A stretch of DNA of 6,848 nt from JAENZQ01 sp964553505 (lineage in GTDB: Bacteria; Bacillota; Clostridia; Peptostreptococcales; JAAYPU01), in assembly GCA_964553505.1 (NCBI GenBank), contig CAZKKX010000134.1:1-6848 (forward strand), written 5' to 3'. The translations under genes were made by a program, and so were the position numbers. Below the pieces are notes generated by a model. That model made no database searches. It was not told where the DNA came from and was given only the letters and a program-made list of their open reading frames with translations. This document shows, piece after piece, positions 5,606 through 6,848 of this stretch (the stretch's first letter is position 1; each line of letters begins with the position of its first letter).

Positions 5606-6835
5606 CCCATTAGTTATAACCGTCTTTGGAAATTACTTATTGACAAAAAAATGAACCGTACCGACTTGAAACAAGCAGCCGGTATTAGTTTTAATGTGCT
5701 AGCTCGCATGGGTAAAGACGAGCCGATTTCGATAGAGAGCTTAGAAAAAATTTGTCGCACTTTGAGCTGCGACATAGGAGATATAATGGAGATCAATGAA
5801 CCAGGAGAACAACAAAAAGAAAAATTTAAAACCATTGAGTTATTTGCAGGTGCTGGAGGGCTTGCTCTCGGTATTGAAAAAGCCGGGTTTGACACCATCG
5901 GTCTTGTTGAGTTTGACCGTAATGCCGCAGATACGCTCAAATGCAACCGCCCTAAATGGCGAGTGATCCACGATGATGTTGCAAACATTTCTTGCCTTGA
6001 CTTAGAAGAATACTTCGGCATAAAAAAAGGCGAGCTTGATTTGCTGTCTGGTGGCGCTCCCTGTCAGGCTTTTTCCTATGCCGGAAAGCGTTTAGGGCTT
6101 GACGATGCCAGAGGAACACTGTTTTACCATTACGCTGTCTTTCTTGAAAAGCTACAACCAAAAATGTTCTTGTTTGAAAATGTCCGTGGTTTATTATCTC
6201 ATGATAAAGGAAGAACGTATGAAACCATGCTTCGCATATTTGAACAAGAAGGCTATACAATCAAAGAAAGTCAGAAACGGATACTTAACGCTTGGGATTA
6301 TGGAGTTCCTCAAAAGCGTGAAAGGCTCATCACTATTGGTATTCGCAATGATTTAGTTGACAAAATTAAGTTGGAATTCCCTACACCGCATAAATATAAG
6401 CCTGTACTAAGAGATATTCTTCTTGATTGCCCCAAAAGCGAGGGTACAGCATATTCAGAATACAAACGTAGGATTTTTGAATTAGTCCCTCCGGGTGGAT
6501 ACTGGAAAGATATACCCAAAGATATTGCAAAAGAATACATGAAAAGCTGTTGGTATATGGGAGGAGGTCGTACAGGCGTTTTACGCAGATTGAGCCTTGA
6601 TGAACCATCGCTTGCGGTATTGACATCACCCAGCCAAAAGCAAACGGATAGATGTCATCCGTTAGAACCAAGACCGTTTACTGTACGTGAAAATGCACGT
6701 TGCCAGAGTTTCCCCGATGATTGGAAGTTCTGCGGTAGTGTCGGACAGCAGTACAAACAAGTAGGAAATGCCGTTCCCGTAAACCTTGCATACGAAATCG
6801 GCGTTAAAATAAAAGAAGCATTGGAGTGCTTATAA
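5603..6835 (+). CDS. Cytosine-C5 DNA methyltransferase with N-terminal XRE/Cro-type HTH domain
   Basis: This enzyme transfers a methyl group from SAM to carbon 5 of cytosine within a specific DNA site, probably protecting the host DNA from a partner nuclease. Residues 1-66 form a compact XRE/Cro-like helix-turn-helix (RLWKLLIDKKMNRTDLKQAA, ending CDIGDIMEI), then a short hydrophilic linker. The methyltransferase motifs are in canonical order. Motif I is FAGAGG (81-86). Motif IV is GAPCQAFS with catalytic C154. Motif VI is ENV (192-194), motif VIII is QKRER (237-241), motif IX is RPFTVRENARCQSFPD (357-372), and motif X is QVGNAVP (386-392). All key residues are intact, so it is probably active. 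The target-recognition region, about 245-355, includes PPGGYWKDIP and RRLSLDEPS. It recalls GGNCC-type (Eco47II/Sau96I) enzymes, but specificity cannot be read with confidence. Arginine codons are CGN in 18 of 26 cases against 5 of 23 in dnaG (bases 361-1740), suggesting transfer. AGGAAGGTGA precedes the ATG. Confidence 0.95.
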   Translation: MPISYNRLWKLLIDKKMNRTDLKQAAGISFNVLARMGKDEPISIESLEKICRTLSCDIGDIMEINEPGEQQKEKFKTIELFAGAGGLALGIEKAGFDTIGLVEFDRNAADTLKCNRPKWRVIHDDVANISCLDLEEYFGIKKGELDLLSGGAPCQAFSYAGKRLGLDDARGTLFYHYAVFLEKLQPKMFLFENVRGLLSHDKGRTYETMLRIFEQEGYTIKESQKRILNAWDYGVPQKRERLITIGIRNDLVDKIKLEFPTPHKYKPVLRDILLDCPKSEGTAYSEYKRRIFELVPPGGYWKDIPKDIAKEYMKSCWYMGGGRTGVLRRLSLDEPSLAVLTSPSQKQTDRCHPLEPRPFTVRENARCQSFPDDWKFCGSVGQQYKQVGNAVPVNLAYEIGVKIKEALECL

Positions 6836-6848
6836 TGTGGCCTTTAAA
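6835..6848 (+). CDS. Start of a coupled downstream gene, cut by window edge
   Basis: The methyltransferase TAA (6833-6835) shares its last base with an ATG (6835-6837) that opens a frame reading M-W-P-L to the window end. GGAG (6823-6826) lies 8 bases upstream of this ATG. The overlap and ribosome site indicate a translationally coupled partner. By context this would most likely be the cognate restriction endonuclease or another restriction-modification component. Only four codons are visible, so identity cannot be judged. Confidence 0.5.

Overview
The window looks like part of the chromosome of a low-GC, Gram-positive, Clostridia-type bacterium (Bacillota). The evidence is AT-rich coding DNA, strong AGGAGG-like ribosome binding sites, and the gene order dnaG - rpoD/sigA - trmK - nif3 (the dnaG-sigA-yqfN-yqfO order of Firmicutes), followed by an RNase P RNA gene of the ancestral type A form. 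No genus can be named safely from the sequence alone.

Positions 1-2892 hold the replication/transcription block. The primase gene dnaG lacks only its first codons, which lie left of the window. It is coupled by a 4-base ATGA overlap to the gene for the housekeeping sigma factor, and a hairpin terminator follows. Positions 2955-4755 hold a second translationally coupled pair: trmK, a tRNA m1A22 methyltransferase, and a NIF3/YqfO-family metal protein with an inserted PII/CutA-like domain. Positions 4839-5344 hold a complete rnpB unit: an extended -10 promoter, an RNA of about 423 nt, and a classical terminator. Its P12 helix is greatly enlarged by a long imperfect hairpin built on a 7-base period, and related heptamers occur again in the spacer upstream of the gene.

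After rnpB the character changes. A 258-base spacer (5345-5602) holds a possible minus-strand gene remnant with its own terminator, then a well-formed promoter with two dyads and a direct repeat laid over it. Next comes a 410-residue cytosine-C5 DNA methyltransferase with an XRE/Cro-like DNA-binding domain fused to its N-terminus. Its arginine codons are mainly CGN, whereas dnaG uses mainly AGA/AGG. Its stop codon overlaps the ATG of another gene cut off by the window edge. This looks like a horizontally acquired restriction-modification module placed just downstream of rnpB, with a methyltransferase that may repress its own promoter. The partner nuclease is inferred, not seen.

The items most worth a second look are the heptamer-built P12 hairpin of rnpB and the HTH-methyltransferase fusion with its operator-like promoter.
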